Shown: positions 26,167 to 35,085, counted from the stretch's first letter. The stretch is 41,364 bases of DNA from Lachnospiraceae bacterium (GCA_022781925.1 JALESO010000061.1:1-41364); one strand, 5' to 3'. Numbers and translations are program-made. The notes: generated by a model from the letters alone, not told the origin.

Positions 26167-28068
26167 ATGGGGAACATTTCTAAGTATGATATGTATCTGT
26201 TCGGCGCAGGTGTACATTATGACATGTACATGAAACTGGGGGCGCATCCATGTAAAAAGGGCAGATGGCAGGGTGTCAATTTTGCAGTATGGGCACCGAA
26301 TGCAAAACGTGTATGGGTCATTGGTTCTTTTAATGACTGGAATGAGACTTCTCATGAAATGAAACGCCTGGAGCCAAATGGAATTTATGAACTGTTCATC
26401 AGCAATGTGAAGATCGGTGACATGTACAAATATCTCATCGAGACACAGGATGGCAAAAAACTGTACAAGGCGGATCCCTATGCAAACTACGCGGAGATGC
26501 GTCCGGGTACCGCTTCCAGAGTGGCGGATATCAGCAAGCTGAAATGGTCCGATGAAAAATGGATGGAAGCCCGTGCGGCACACAAAGATGAGGATGTATA
26601 CCGTCAGCCGATGTCGATCTATGAAGTACATCCGGGCTCCTGGAAACGTCATCCGGGCTACGATGAGGATACCGGCTTCTATACATACCGTGAACTTGCG
26701 GTAGAACTGACAAAATATGTCAAGAAAATGGGTTATACCCATGTGGAACTGATGGGAATTTCCGAATATCCCTTTGACGGTTCCTGGGGCTATCAGGTAA
26801 CCGGATATTTTGCACCGACCTCCCGTTACGGAACGCCGGAGGACTTTGCATATCTGGTCAATTACCTGCACAGACACAAGATCGGTGTTATCCTCGACTG
26901 GGTTCCGGCTCATTTTCCGCGGGATGCGCATGGTCTGGCTGAGTTCGACGGAAGCTGTCTGTATGAATATGCAGATCCGCGCAAGGGCGAACATCCGGAC
27001 TGGGGAACCAAGATCTTTGATTATGGCAAGACGGAGGTGAAGAACTTCCTTCTGAATTCCGCATTATTGTGGGTGGAGAAATATCACATCGACGGACTTC
27101 GTGTGGATGCGGTTGCCTCTATGCTGTATCTGGATTATGGTAAAAAAGACGGCGAGTGGGTAGCCAATGAATATGGCGAAAATAAAAACCTGGAAGCCAT
27201 CGAGTTCTTCCGTCATCTGAATACACTGGTCTGCGGCAGAAATCCGGGTGCGGTGATGATCGCAGAGGAATCCACCGCATGGCCGATGGTAACCGGAAAA
27301 GCCGAGGACGGCGGACTGAATTTTACCTATAAATGGAACATGGGATGGATGCATGATTTCCTGGATTACATGAAATTGGATCCGTATTTCCGAAAAGACA
27401 ACCACAACAAGATGACATTTGCCATGAGCTACAATTACAGTGAGAAATACATCCTGGTACTTTCCCACGACGAGGTCGTTCATCTGAAATGCTCCATGCT
27501 CAATAAAATGCCGGGACTTGGCATCGACAAATACCGCAACCTGATGGCCGGTTATGCGTTTATGATGGGACATCCGGGCAAAAAGCTGCTGTTTATGGGT
27601 CAGGATTTCGGTCAGCTCCGGGAGTGGAGTGAAAAACGGGAACTTGACTGGGATCTTCTGCAGGACGAGAAACACAGCCATTTGCAGGCATTTGTGAAAG
27701 AATTGCTGACGATTTATAAAAAATATCCGGCAATGTACGAACTGGATGACCGGATGGAAGGCTTTGAGTGGATCAATCCGAATGACGGATATCGCAGTAT
27801 TTTCAGCTTTGTGCGCCATGGAAAATCCGGCAGAAACAGCCTGCTGTTCGTATGCAACTTTACACCGATGGCACGCCCGGATTATCGTGTGGGTGTACCG
27901 AAAAAGAAAAAATATACGTTATTGCTGAACAGTGATGATGCAAAATTCGGCGGCGAAGGCGCAGAGCGTCCGACGGTTTACCAGTCAGAAGCATCTGAAT
28001 GTGACGGCAGACCGTATTCCTTCGCATATGAACTTCCGCCATACGGAGTGGCAATCTTTAAGTTCTGA
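26167..28068 (+). CDS. glgB: 1,4-alpha-glucan branching enzyme
   Basis: A 633-residue GH13 enzyme that makes alpha-1,6 branches in glycogen. An N-terminal carbohydrate-binding (CBM48) domain ('F-A-V-W-A-P-N-A-K-R-V-W-V-I-G-S-F-N-D-W-N') precedes the barrel. Catalytic motifs are D-G-L-R-V-D-A-V with nucleophile Asp314, A-E-E-S-T with the acid/base glutamate (about 367), and L-S-H-D-E-V-V-H. The C-terminal beta domain ends at K-F. The start is ATG 26167, six bases after AAGGAGGAA; an upstream in-frame ATG at 26140 has none. No other glycogen gene (glgC, glgA, glgP) lies in the window. Confidence 0.93.
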   Translation: MGNISKYDMYLFGAGVHYDMYMKLGAHPCKKGRWQGVNFAVWAPNAKRVWVIGSFNDWNETSHEMKRLEPNGIYELFISNVKIGDMYKYLIETQDGKKLYKADPYANYAEMRPGTASRVADISKLKWSDEKWMEARAAHKDEDVYRQPMSIYEVHPGSWKRHPGYDEDTGFYTYRELAVELTKYVKKMGYTHVELMGISEYPFDGSWGYQVTGYFAPTSRYGTPEDFAYLVNYLHRHKIGVILDWVPAHFPRDAHGLAEFDGSCLYEYADPRKGEHPDWGTKIFDYGKTEVKNFLLNSALLWVEKYHIDGLRVDAVASMLYLDYGKKDGEWVANEYGENKNLEAIEFFRHLNTLVCGRNPGAVMIAEESTAWPMVTGKAEDGGLNFTYKWNMGWMHDFLDYMKLDPYFRKDNHNKMTFAMSYNYSEKYILVLSHDEVVHLKCSMLNKMPGLGIDKYRNLMAGYAFMMGHPGKKLLFMGQDFGQLREWSEKRELDWDLLQDEKHSHLQAFVKELLTIYKKYPAMYELDDRMEGFEWINPNDGYRSIFSFVRHGKSGRNSLLFVCNFTPMARPDYRVGVPKKKKYTLLLNSDDAKFGGEGAERPTVYQSEASECDGRPYSFAYELPPYGVAIFKF

Positions 28069-28076
28069 TAAATATG

Positions 28077-28114
28077 AGTCCCACTGATACCAGATTTGTA
28101 CAGTGGGACTTTAT
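28077..28114 (+). terminator. Terminator of glgB
   Basis: A perfect 10-bp stem AGTCCCACTG/CAGTGGGACT (28077-28086 with 28101-28110), 14-base loop, followed by TTATTT. It begins eight bases after the glgB stop and only about 30 bases before the next start. Confidence 0.8.
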
Positions 28115-28139
28115 TTGATCAATGGGAGGAATGAGAAGA

Positions 28140-28712
28140 ATGATAACGCTGGATACCGTTATTCAACAATTAAATCTATGGGATGGGCAGCTTTTACTGT
28201 TTATCCAGAATCATCTGCGTTCGGAAGTTTTAAATCCGATCGTGATCGCCATCACGAATCTGGGTAATTCCGGAATCGTGTGGATCGTGCTGTCTGTCGT
28301 TTTGCTGTTTCCGAAAAAGACCAGACGTGCAGGACTTCTGTCCCTGCTGGCATTGCTTGGTTCCCTCTGTGTGACGAATTTCCTGTTGAAAAATTATGTG
28401 GCGCGGGTTCGGCCTTATGAAGTGGTATCGGGACTGCAGTGTCTGATCGCGGCACAGCCGGACTGGTCATTCCCTTCCGGCCATGCATCGGCTTCCTTCG
28501 CATCAGCAGTGGTGATCTATAAGAGTTGTCCCCGGGAAATCGGCGTACCGGCGCTGATCCTGGCCTTTGCGATTTCATTGTCCAGACTTTACGTGGGCGT
28601 GCACTATCCCAGCGATGTCATTGTGGGTATGGTGATCGGAACGCTGATCGCGCTGATTTTGTTCTGGATCTTCGGCGAGAAGAAATATAAGGCGCGGGCA
28701 CGGCGGCGTTAA
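28140..28712 (+). CDS. PAP2-family phosphatase (undecaprenyl pyrophosphatase-like)
   Basis: A 190-residue membrane protein with about five helices. The three PAP2 motifs are present: K-N-Y-V-A-R-V-R-P (phosphate binding), P-S-G-H (catalytic histidine) and S-R-L-Y-V-G-V-H-Y-P-S-D. Related BcrC/YbjG proteins dephosphorylate undecaprenyl diphosphate at the outer face of the membrane. The start is taken as ATG 28140, ten bases after GGGAGG; ATG 28131 is too close to that site. No promoter is clear between the glgB terminator and this gene. Confidence 0.87.
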   Translation: MITLDTVIQQLNLWDGQLLLFIQNHLRSEVLNPIVIAITNLGNSGIVWIVLSVVLLFPKKTRRAGLLSLLALLGSLCVTNFLLKNYVARVRPYEVVSGLQCLIAAQPDWSFPSGHASASFASAVVIYKSCPREIGVPALILAFAISLSRLYVGVHYPSDVIVGMVIGTLIALILFWIFGEKKYKARARRR

Positions 28713-28743
28713 GAGACGTGGCTAAAATTTAATATTAATAAAA

Positions 28744-28913
28744 CGAAATCGAAAAATCCTTCTGCAATCGCTAGACGTTCGTTACCATCGTTTTGCTTCG
28801 GTTTTATTGCGCTCGTTCCCACGCCTGAAAAAGAGGTCGTTCCCACTCGCGCAAAACTCGCAAAACTCAGTCACTCACTTAATCGCTTATTGCAGAAGGA
28901 TTTTTCGATTTCG
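28744..28913. repeat. Large hairpin element B (inverted copy of element A core)
   Basis: A perfect 25-bp inverted repeat pairs 28744-28768 with 28889-28913. The interior, read on the reverse strand, follows element A: 'GCGATTAAG', then an identical 44-base block (28809-28852), then 'GAACGTCTAGCGA'. The arms do not match those of element A in sequence except for an AAAAAT tract, yet each pair of arms is perfectly self-complementary. It lies between converging genes (28712 and 29317). Confidence 0.8.
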
Positions 28914-29033
28914 CTGTAAGCTATGTATTATTCTTATACAGCAATTCTGAAAAAATATATCAGTTTATGCTGTCAAAAATCGTGTATTAAGAGTTATGTG
29001 TGTGCGAATTAAAACATGCTTATATGTTTATTT

Positions 29034-29092
29034 GCGCGTGCGGCGTAGTGCTGGCAGGGCGATAATGTATATGCACGCGCGGCACGGTGCCG
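29034..29092. repeat. GC-rich hairpin next to element D
   Basis: GCGCGTGC (29034-29041) pairs with GCACGCGC (29073-29080), and directly after it GGCAC/GTGCC (29081-29091) forms a second small hairpin. It stands between hairpin elements B and D and its composition is clearly more GC-rich than the surroundings. Confidence 0.5.
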
Positions 29093-29117
29093 TTGCGTAA
29101 ATAGAACAAAGATAAAA

Positions 29118-29289
29118 GAAAAACTCCAAACATAAGACCATTGTAAAATTTTCGTCGTGGCCGTAAGGCTAACCCGTCCGCGGGAGTGTGTCTGAGGCTG
29201 CTGATTTTGCAGCCGAGTTCGCGGGAGCGGACGGAAATAAGTGGCGCAGCGGCCACAGAAAATTTTTCAGGTCTATGTTGGAGTTTTTC
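29118..29289. repeat. Large nested hairpin element D
   Basis: Five helices nest: 29118-29139 with 29270-29289 (20 pairs, two single-base bulges), 29145-29153 with 29258-29266 (9 bp), 29157-29163 with 29250-29256 (7 bp), 29174-29181 with 29227-29234 (8 bp), and a central hairpin GGCTGC/GCAGCC (29196-29201 with 29209-29214). The whole is 172 nt, almost the size of elements A (168) and B (170), but with an unrelated interior. Outer arms are A-rich on the left and T-rich on the right, as for a bidirectional terminator. It ends 27 bases from the cyclophilin stop. Confidence 0.8.
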
Positions 29290-29316
29290 GTTATCTTGTT
29301 CTTTACGAAACAAAAA

Positions 29317-29838
29317 TTAGCACTTTTCCGGTTCCGGATATTCTACACCAAATGTCTCCACAGTGACTTTTGCCATTTTCTGCTGAGCCATCGGGCGGTC
29401 ACTGTAATCACAGCGTGTCTCTGCGATCTTGTTTACATTTTCCATACCTTCAATAACTTTACCGAAGCCTGCGTACTCGCCGTCAAGGTGAGGAGCAGCT
29501 GCATGCATGATGAAGAACTGGCTTCCTGCGGAGTTCGGCATCATGGTACGAGCCATGGAAAGAACACCCGGTGTATGTTTCAGGTTGTTGGTGAAACCGT
29601 TGTGAGAGAATTCTCCGCGGATGCTGTATCCCGGTCCGCCGATACCGGTTCCTTCCGGATCACCGCCCTGGATCATGAAACCTCTGATGACACGGTGGAA
29701 GATCACACCGTCATAAAAGCCTTTGTTTACCAGAGAGATGAAGTTGTTTACTGTATTTGGGGCGATTTCCGGGTAAAGCTCTGCTTTGATGATATCGCCA
29801 TTTTCCATTTCAATTGTTACGATTGGATTCTGTGCCAT
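29317..29838 (-). CDS. Peptidyl-prolyl cis-trans isomerase, cyclophilin type
   Basis: A 173-residue cytosolic cyclophilin that catalyses cis-trans isomerisation of prolyl bonds. Signature residues are present: 'F-H-R-V-I-R-G-F-M-I-Q-G-G-D' (catalytic Arg, Phe, Met, Gln), 'S-M-A-R', 'N-S-A-G-S-Q-F-F-I' and 'H-L-D-G-E-Y-A-G-F-G-K-V'. No signal peptide is seen. TAAGGAGG lies five bases before the ATG. It seems to be a single-gene unit, with element D serving as a likely terminator. Confidence 0.94.
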   Translation of the reverse strand: MAQNPIVTIEMENGDIIKAELYPEIAPNTVNNFISLVNKGFYDGVIFHRVIRGFMIQGGDPEGTGIGGPGYSIRGEFSHNGFTNNLKHTPGVLSMARTMMPNSAGSQFFIMHAAAPHLDGEYAGFGKVIEGMENVNKIAETRCDYSDRPMAQQKMAKVTVETFGVEYPEPEKC

Positions 29839-29855
29839 AATTTCCTCCTTATAAT

Positions 29856-29880
29856 TGCCAAAAATTATAGTAAATTGGCA
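29856..29880 (-). promoter_or_regulatory. Cyclophilin gene promoter region with inverted repeat
   Basis: On the reverse strand TATAAT (29869-29864) lies about 25 bases before the ATG. It is enclosed by TGCCAA (29856-29861) and TTGGCA (29875-29880), an inverted repeat that could be an operator. The -35 box is weak. Confidence 0.4.
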
Positions 29881-30045
29881 GTTCTATTAAGCATTGTATA
29901 TGAAAAGTGGGTTGTTTTCAAGAAAATTCAAAAAAATGGCTATTTTTTTGCGGATTCGTGTGATACTCTAAAAAGTAACAGTCATGATACTGCCAAAAGG
30001 AAGCGAACAGGCAGTATGACAGGCGGCATCTGCATTTGGAAAGCG

Positions 30046-30074
30046 TTGCAATTTATGACAAATTTCATTATAAT
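30046..30074 (+). promoter_or_regulatory. Promoter of rel
   Basis: TTGCAA (30046-30051), a 17-base spacer and a perfect TATAAT (30069-30074). The predicted start is near 30081, leaving a 15-base leader with AGGTGG. This fixes the ATG at 30096 as the start and rules out the in-frame ATG at 30036. Confidence 0.75.
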
Positions 30075-30095
30075 GTTGGAATAGGTGGGATCGAG

Positions 30096-32468
30096 ATGGA
30101 AACAAAAGAAAAAAAGACAATTTCAGAAAAAAATAACATACCGCAGACGAAAATGCAGATAGATGAAGCTGCCCTTCAGTCAATTGAACCGGCAGCAGTT
30201 CTGGACTCGGCGATCGTTCCAATCAGGGATTTTGTCAGCCCGGAGGAATTGCATAAGGATCTGATCAGAATCATACAGATGTACCATCCGTCAGCAGATA
30301 TTTCCATGGTGGAAAAAGCATATCAGATCGCTGCGGAAGCACATAAGACACAGGTGCGCAAGTCCGGAGAGCCGTACATCATCCATCCGTTATATGTGGC
30401 CATTATTCTGGCAGAACTTGAGATGGATAAGGAAACGATTGTGGCCGGACTGCTTCATGACGTAGTGGAAGACACGGTTATGACAGACGAGGAGATCAAG
30501 GAAGAGTTTGGACCGGAAGTGGCACTGCTGGTTGACGGCGTCACAAAGCTGGGACAGATTGCCTATGATGCGGACAAGATTGAAGTGCAGGCAGAAAACC
30601 TGCGAAAAATGTTTCTTGCTATGGCAAAGGACATCCGTGTCATTATCATCAAGCTGGCAGACCGTCTGCACAATATGCGTACCTTAAAATACATGAAACC
30701 GGAGAAACAGAAGGAAAAAGCCTGTGAGACCATGGACATCTATGCGCCGATCGCACAGCGTCTCGGTATTTCCAAGATCAAGATCGAGCTGGAGGATCTG
30801 TCTCTGAAGTATCTGGAGCCGGAAGCTTATTACGATCTGGTAGAAAAGATCGCGGTCCGCAAATCAGCCAGAGACGCGTATGTCCACAGACTGATGACGG
30901 ATGTGGAGGCCTGTCTGAAGGAAGCCGGTATCAAAGCGACGGTTATGGGCCGTGCAAAGCATTTTTTCAGTATTTACAAGAAGATGGTAAACCAGAACAA
31001 GACCCTGGATCAGATCTACGATCTGTTTGCCATCCGTATCATTGTGGATGATGTGAAGGACTGTTATGCAGCACTTGGCGTGATCCATGAGAAATACAAA
31101 CCGATCCCGGGACGTTTCAAAGATTATATCGCAATGCCGAAACCGAATATGTATCAGTCTCTTCATACGACGCTGATCGGCCCCACCGGTCAGCCATTTG
31201 AGATCCAGATCCGTACCGAAGAGATGCATCGTACTTCTGAATACGGTATTGCCGCACACTGGAAATACAAAGAAGCAAATAATGGAAACAGCATCAACGG
31301 TGAGGAAGAGAAGTTAAGCTGGCTGCGCCAGATCCTGGAATGGCAGCGTGACATGTCCGACAATCGGGAATTTATGAGTCTGTTAAAGAGTGACCTGGAT
31401 CTGTTTTCCGACAGTGTATTCTGTTTTACACCGAGCGGTGATGTCAAGAGTCTTCCGAAAGGCTCCACGCCGATTGATTTTGCCTATGCGATCCATTCTG
31501 CCGTGGGCAACAAGATGATCGGAGCAAAGGTAAACGGACGGCTGGTAACCATTGATTACAATATCCGCAACGGTGACCGGATCGAGATCCTGACATCGGC
31601 AAATTCCAAGGGACCGAGCCGTGACTGGCTGAATCTGGTAAAGAGTACCCAGGCGAAGAATAAGATCAATCAGTGGTTCCGCAATCAGTTTAAAGAAGAA
31701 AATATTACCAAAGGTAAGGAGTTATTAAATAACTACTGTAAAACCAAAGGCATTAATTTCAGTGATATCAATAAACCGGAATATCAGGCAAAAGTACAGC
31801 GGAAATATGGTTTCCGTGACTGGGAATCTGTGCTGGCTGCTGTGGGACACGGCGGTCTGACAGAATCACAGATCGTAAACCGTATGATGGAGGAGTACCG
31901 CAAGGAGCATAAGCGGGAACTGACAGATGAGCAGGTTGTGGAGAATGCTTCCGAGCAGAAAGACAAGCATGCGGAGGCTGAGCGGACGACCCACAAGAAG
32001 AGTGGTATCATCGTCAAAGGTTTGACGGATGTAGCGGTACATTTTTCCAAATGCTGCAGCCCGGTTCCGGGAGACGAAATCGTCGGATTTGTCACCAGAG
32101 GCCGTGGCGTATCCATTCACAGAACGGACTGCGTCAATATCATGCAGCTGCCGGATTTTGACAGACAGCGTCTCATTGAGGCTGAGTGGCAGCAGGGAGC
32201 TGCGGAGGAAGAAAACGGCGGACATGGCCGTTACCTTGCAGAACTCAAAATTTATGGAAACAACCGTACCGGTCTGCTGGTAGATATTTCAAAAATCTTT
32301 ACCGAGCGTGGCATTGACATTGATTCCATCAATTCACGGACCAGTAAAAAAGGAATTGCTACGATCGTAGTTTCTTTCTATACAAAAGGAAAAGATGAAC
32401 TGAGTATGCTGAGTGAAAAGCTGCGTCAGATTGAAAGTGTATTTGAGATCGAGCGTACCACAGGCTGA
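30096..32468 (+). CDS. rel: Bifunctional (p)ppGpp synthetase/hydrolase
   Basis: A 790-residue RelA/SpoT homologue that makes and degrades the stringent-response alarmone. The N-terminal HD hydrolase domain has H-D-V-V-E-D-T at about 121, so hydrolysis is probably intact. The synthetase domain (about 240-390) includes 'F-S-I-Y-K-K-M' and 'Y-Q-S-L-H-T-T'. The TGS domain is at about 450-510, a zinc-finger-like segment H-F-S-K-C-C-S-P-V-P-G-D at about 650, and an ACT domain at the C-terminus ('R-T-G-L-L-V-D-I-S-K-I-F'). The full set marks it as a long bifunctional Rel of Gram-positive type. It is followed after 24 bases by the metallo-hydrolase gene. Confidence 0.95.
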   Translation: METKEKKTISEKNNIPQTKMQIDEAALQSIEPAAVLDSAIVPIRDFVSPEELHKDLIRIIQMYHPSADISMVEKAYQIAAEAHKTQVRKSGEPYIIHPLYVAIILAELEMDKETIVAGLLHDVVEDTVMTDEEIKEEFGPEVALLVDGVTKLGQIAYDADKIEVQAENLRKMFLAMAKDIRVIIIKLADRLHNMRTLKYMKPEKQKEKACETMDIYAPIAQRLGISKIKIELEDLSLKYLEPEAYYDLVEKIAVRKSARDAYVHRLMTDVEACLKEAGIKATVMGRAKHFFSIYKKMVNQNKTLDQIYDLFAIRIIVDDVKDCYAALGVIHEKYKPIPGRFKDYIAMPKPNMYQSLHTTLIGPTGQPFEIQIRTEEMHRTSEYGIAAHWKYKEANNGNSINGEEEKLSWLRQILEWQRDMSDNREFMSLLKSDLDLFSDSVFCFTPSGDVKSLPKGSTPIDFAYAIHSAVGNKMIGAKVNGRLVTIDYNIRNGDRIEILTSANSKGPSRDWLNLVKSTQAKNKINQWFRNQFKEENITKGKELLNNYCKTKGINFSDINKPEYQAKVQRKYGFRDWESVLAAVGHGGLTESQIVNRMMEEYRKEHKRELTDEQVVENASEQKDKHAEAERTTHKKSGIIVKGLTDVAVHFSKCCSPVPGDEIVGFVTRGRGVSIHRTDCVNIMQLPDFDRQRLIEAEWQQGAAEEENGGHGRYLAELKIYGNNRTGLLVDISKIFTERGIDIDSINSRTSKKGIATIVVSFYTKGKDELSMLSEKLRQIESVFEIERTTG

Positions 32469-32492
32469 TAAACAAACTAGACAGGAGCGTAT

Positions 32493-33125
32493 ATGGCAGA
32501 TTTAAGAATTGAAGAATATAACGTTGGCGATATCGGAACGAACTGTTACTTTATCGTAAACGCAGATACAAAAGAAATGGTGATCATCGATCCGGGTGGA
32601 GACGGTGCGGACCTGATCCGCCGCATCAAAGAGCGGGGATTGAAACTGCAGGCAGTGCTGCTGACACATGGACATTATGATCATGCGCATCACGCACGGA
32701 TGGTTGCCGATGCATTTGGTGTTTCCGTGTATGCCAGTGAAAAAGAAAAGGATACGATGCACGATATCCAGAAAAATGTGTCCGCAATGTTTGGCAATCC
32801 GGAGATTTATGACGCGGATGTGTATACAAAAGACGGCGATGTGCTGGAGTTAGCCGGATTTAGGATCAAAGTGATTTCCACACCGGGCCATACCGAGGGC
32901 GGATGTTGCTATTATTTTGACGGAAATAAAGCGCTGGCAAGCGGCGATACCCTGTTCTGCGGATCCGTGGGAAGAACGGATTTCAAAGGCGGCAGTATGT
33001 CGGCTCTGGTGCGTTCTGTAAAAGAAAAGCTGTTTGCGTTGCCGAATGATACGGCGGTCCTTCCGGGACATGAAGCACGTACCACGATCGGGTATGAGAA
33101 ACAGTATAATATGTACTTAGCATAA
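32493..33125 (+). CDS. MBL-fold metallo-hydrolase (glyoxalase II-like)
   Basis: A 210-residue enzyme with the beta-lactamase fold. Metal ligands are T-H-G-H-Y-D-H, then 'S-T-P-G-H-T-E-G-G', the aspartate in 'A-S-G-D-T-L-F' and the histidine in 'V-L-P-G-H-E-A-R-T-T-I-G'. These fit the YcbL/GloB-like group of hydroxyacylglutathione hydrolase relatives; the substrate is probably a thioester but is not proven. AGGAG lies five bases before the ATG. It follows rel closely, an order often seen in Firmicutes. Confidence 0.9.
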   Translation: MADLRIEEYNVGDIGTNCYFIVNADTKEMVIIDPGGDGADLIRRIKERGLKLQAVLLTHGHYDHAHHARMVADAFGVSVYASEKEKDTMHDIQKNVSAMFGNPEIYDADVYTKDGDVLELAGFRIKVISTPGHTEGGCCYYFDGNKALASGDTLFCGSVGRTDFKGGSMSALVRSVKEKLFALPNDTAVLPGHEARTTIGYEKQYNMYLA

Positions 33126-33301
33126 TTTCGTATAATGAATTAAAAGGAATTTTCATGAAACAGGCAGATGCATTTGTATTTGTGGAAATTCCTTTTGTGA
33201 CGTAAAAAGATACTATAATGGATAACATTTTAAGCTATAACAGATAGAAAATATAGAAGCCGGAAAATGTTTTATATGAGAGATTAGAAAAGGAAATAAG
33301 T

Positions 33302-34972
33302 ATGATTACAGTACAGTTAAATGAACCGGATTTTGAATATGATATTCATTCACTGGTAAAAGCATTTTATCCACAGCATGATGTGCTTGTAAAAGCCATG
33401 CCGCGGGAAGAGTTTCCAGAGAGTGTATTTCACCTTGTGGTAACTTATGAAAACCACATGATTGATTTTAAATTTTATGAACGGGAACAGCAGGAAACTC
33501 AGGAAGATGATAATGTAACAAAAGAAGAAACCATTGCGCAGGATCATGAGAATCGTGCAATAGAAGAAAAAATGACCTTGGGCGGCAGCGTTCTGGTTGA
33601 TTTTGCGGATCGGAAAAAGACAAAAAATGAATTAAAGCAACAGTTGTATTATCTGCTGACTCTGTATGCGAGAAAGACACTTCCTTGGGGAACCCTGACC
33701 GGTATCCGTCCGACGAAGATCCCGATGGAACTGCTGGAAGAGGGAAAAAGCGAAGATGAGATCCGTTCTTATATGAAAGAAACATACTTTGCTTCTGATG
33801 AAAAGATCGAATTGAGTCTGGCAGTTGCAAAACGGGAGCTGGAACTGCTGAGCCGCATCGATTATGAAAACGGATACAGCCTGTATGTGGGCATTCCGTT
33901 CTGTCCGAGCACCTGTCTGTACTGCTCTTTTACCTCTTATCCGCTGGCAAAATGGGCGAACCGCATGGATGAATATCTGGATGCACTGGAAAAAGAAATC
34001 GCGTTTACGGCAGAGGCTTGCAAACATAAGGTTTTAAATTCTGTCTATATCGGCGGAGGTACACCGACGACACTTTCCGCAGAGCAGATGGACCGCCTGC
34101 TGACCATGATCGGAAGTTATTTTGGCATTGCAGATGAGCAGGGCAGAATGATCTATGCGGATGAACATGTGAATGAAGTAGATGCGATAGATGAAGCGCA
34201 GAATTCTGTGGAAGAAGCTGGGGATGAAAATAAAATAGGTAAAGCGCGGAAGCAGACACAGCTTCTGGAATTTACAGTAGAAGCCGGCAGACCTGACAGC
34301 ATCACCAGAGAAAAACTGGAAGTGATTCACAGACATAATATTTCCAGAATTTCTATCAATCCTCAGACGATGAAGGAAGAAACATTACGGCTCATCGGCC
34401 GTCAGCATACGGTGCAGCAGACCATCGACAGTTTCAAACTGGCCCGGGAGGTTGGCTTTGACAATATCAACATGGATCTGATCGTGGGACTTCCGGAAGA
34501 GACCATCGAGGATGTCCGGGAGACTATGAGACAGCTGGAAGAGCTGGATCCGGATAACATCACCGTTCATTCCCTGGCTATCAAACGTGCGGCCAGATTG
34601 CGGATGCAGAAAGAGCAGTATGAGAACCTGCACATCGAGAATACTGCGCAGACCATCGATCTGACTGCGGAGTGCTGTCATGAGATGGGACTGGAGCCGT
34701 ATTATCTGTATCGTCAGAAAAATATGGCGGGTAATTTCGAGAATGTCGGCTACGCAAAACCGGGAAAAGCCGGTGTGTACAACATTCTGATCATGGAAGA
34801 GAAACAGACCATTATGGCGCTTGGCGCAGGTGCCACCACAAAAGTTGTTTTTGAGGATGGCAAGCGTATCGAGCGTGTGGGAAATGTAAAAGATATCACA
34901 AATTATTTGGATCGTGTGGATGAGATGGTAGAGCGGAAGCGGGAATTGCTGAAAAACTGTGGTCAGCTCTAA
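33302..34972 (+). CDS. hemZ: Radical SAM coproporphyrinogen III dehydrogenase-like protein HemZ
   Basis: A 556-residue radical SAM enzyme. After a HemZ-specific N-terminal region (about 1-185), the cluster motif is G-I-P-F-C-P-S-T-C-L-Y-C with Cys201, Cys205 and Cys208. 'Y-I-G-G-G-T-P-T-T-L' follows at about 250. The sequence between about 285 and 325 is an acidic insertion before 'E-F-T-V-E-A-G-R-P-D-S-I'. The later part has 'R-I-S-I-N-P-Q-T-M' and 'D-L-I-V-G-L-P-E-E', typical of HemN/HemZ. HemN oxidises coproporphyrinogen III; the HemZ branch is less studied and this organism shows no other haem gene here. GGAAATAAGT precedes the ATG. The 176-base gap before it holds an imperfect 11-bp inverted repeat (33142-33152 with 33186-33196) and a TATAAT at 33214. 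Confidence 0.9.
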   Translation: MITVQLNEPDFEYDIHSLVKAFYPQHDVLVKAMPREEFPESVFHLVVTYENHMIDFKFYEREQQETQEDDNVTKEETIAQDHENRAIEEKMTLGGSVLVDFADRKKTKNELKQQLYYLLTLYARKTLPWGTLTGIRPTKIPMELLEEGKSEDEIRSYMKETYFASDEKIELSLAVAKRELELLSRIDYENGYSLYVGIPFCPSTCLYCSFTSYPLAKWANRMDEYLDALEKEIAFTAEACKHKVLNSVYIGGGTPTTLSAEQMDRLLTMIGSYFGIADEQGRMIYADEHVNEVDAIDEAQNSVEEAGDENKIGKARKQTQLLEFTVEAGRPDSITREKLEVIHRHNISRISINPQTMKEETLRLIGRQHTVQQTIDSFKLAREVGFDNINMDLIVGLPEETIEDVRETMRQLEELDPDNITVHSLAIKRAARLRMQKEQYENLHIENTAQTIDLTAECCHEMGLEPYYLYRQKNMAGNFENVGYAKPGKAGVYNILIMEEKQTIMALGAGATTKVVFEDGKRIERVGNVKDITNYLDRVDEMVERKRELLKNCGQL

Positions 34973-35000
34973 AAACAAATTTTATAGATAAAGTAATACA

Positions 35001-35043
35001 CTTGAAAAATGTTTCGAACATGTATATTTTTCGAAGCTTTTTT
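35001..35043 (+). terminator. Terminator of hemZ
   Basis: CTTGAAAAAT (35001-35010) pairs with ATTTTTCgAAG (35026-35036, one bulged base), followed by CTTTTTTT. It lies 28 bases after the stop. Confidence 0.7.
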
Positions 35044-35085
35044 TCAGGTGTTTTCTTTTGTTTTTAACTATATCAAATGAAATCT

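Noticed and set aside
5145-28913. Elements A and B as miniature transposons
   Set aside because: The terminal arms are not conserved between the copies while the interior is, no target-site duplication was seen, and no related transposase ends are in the window.
29188-30084. A 298-codon forward frame across the cyclophilin gene
   Set aside because: It lies opposite the well-supported cyclophilin gene and crosses hairpin element D and the rel promoter; it has no family resemblance.
30036-30095. An N-terminal extension of Rel from ATG 30036
   Set aside because: This segment contains the TTGCAA/TATAAT promoter and has no ribosome-binding site; ATG 30096 has AGGTGG upstream.
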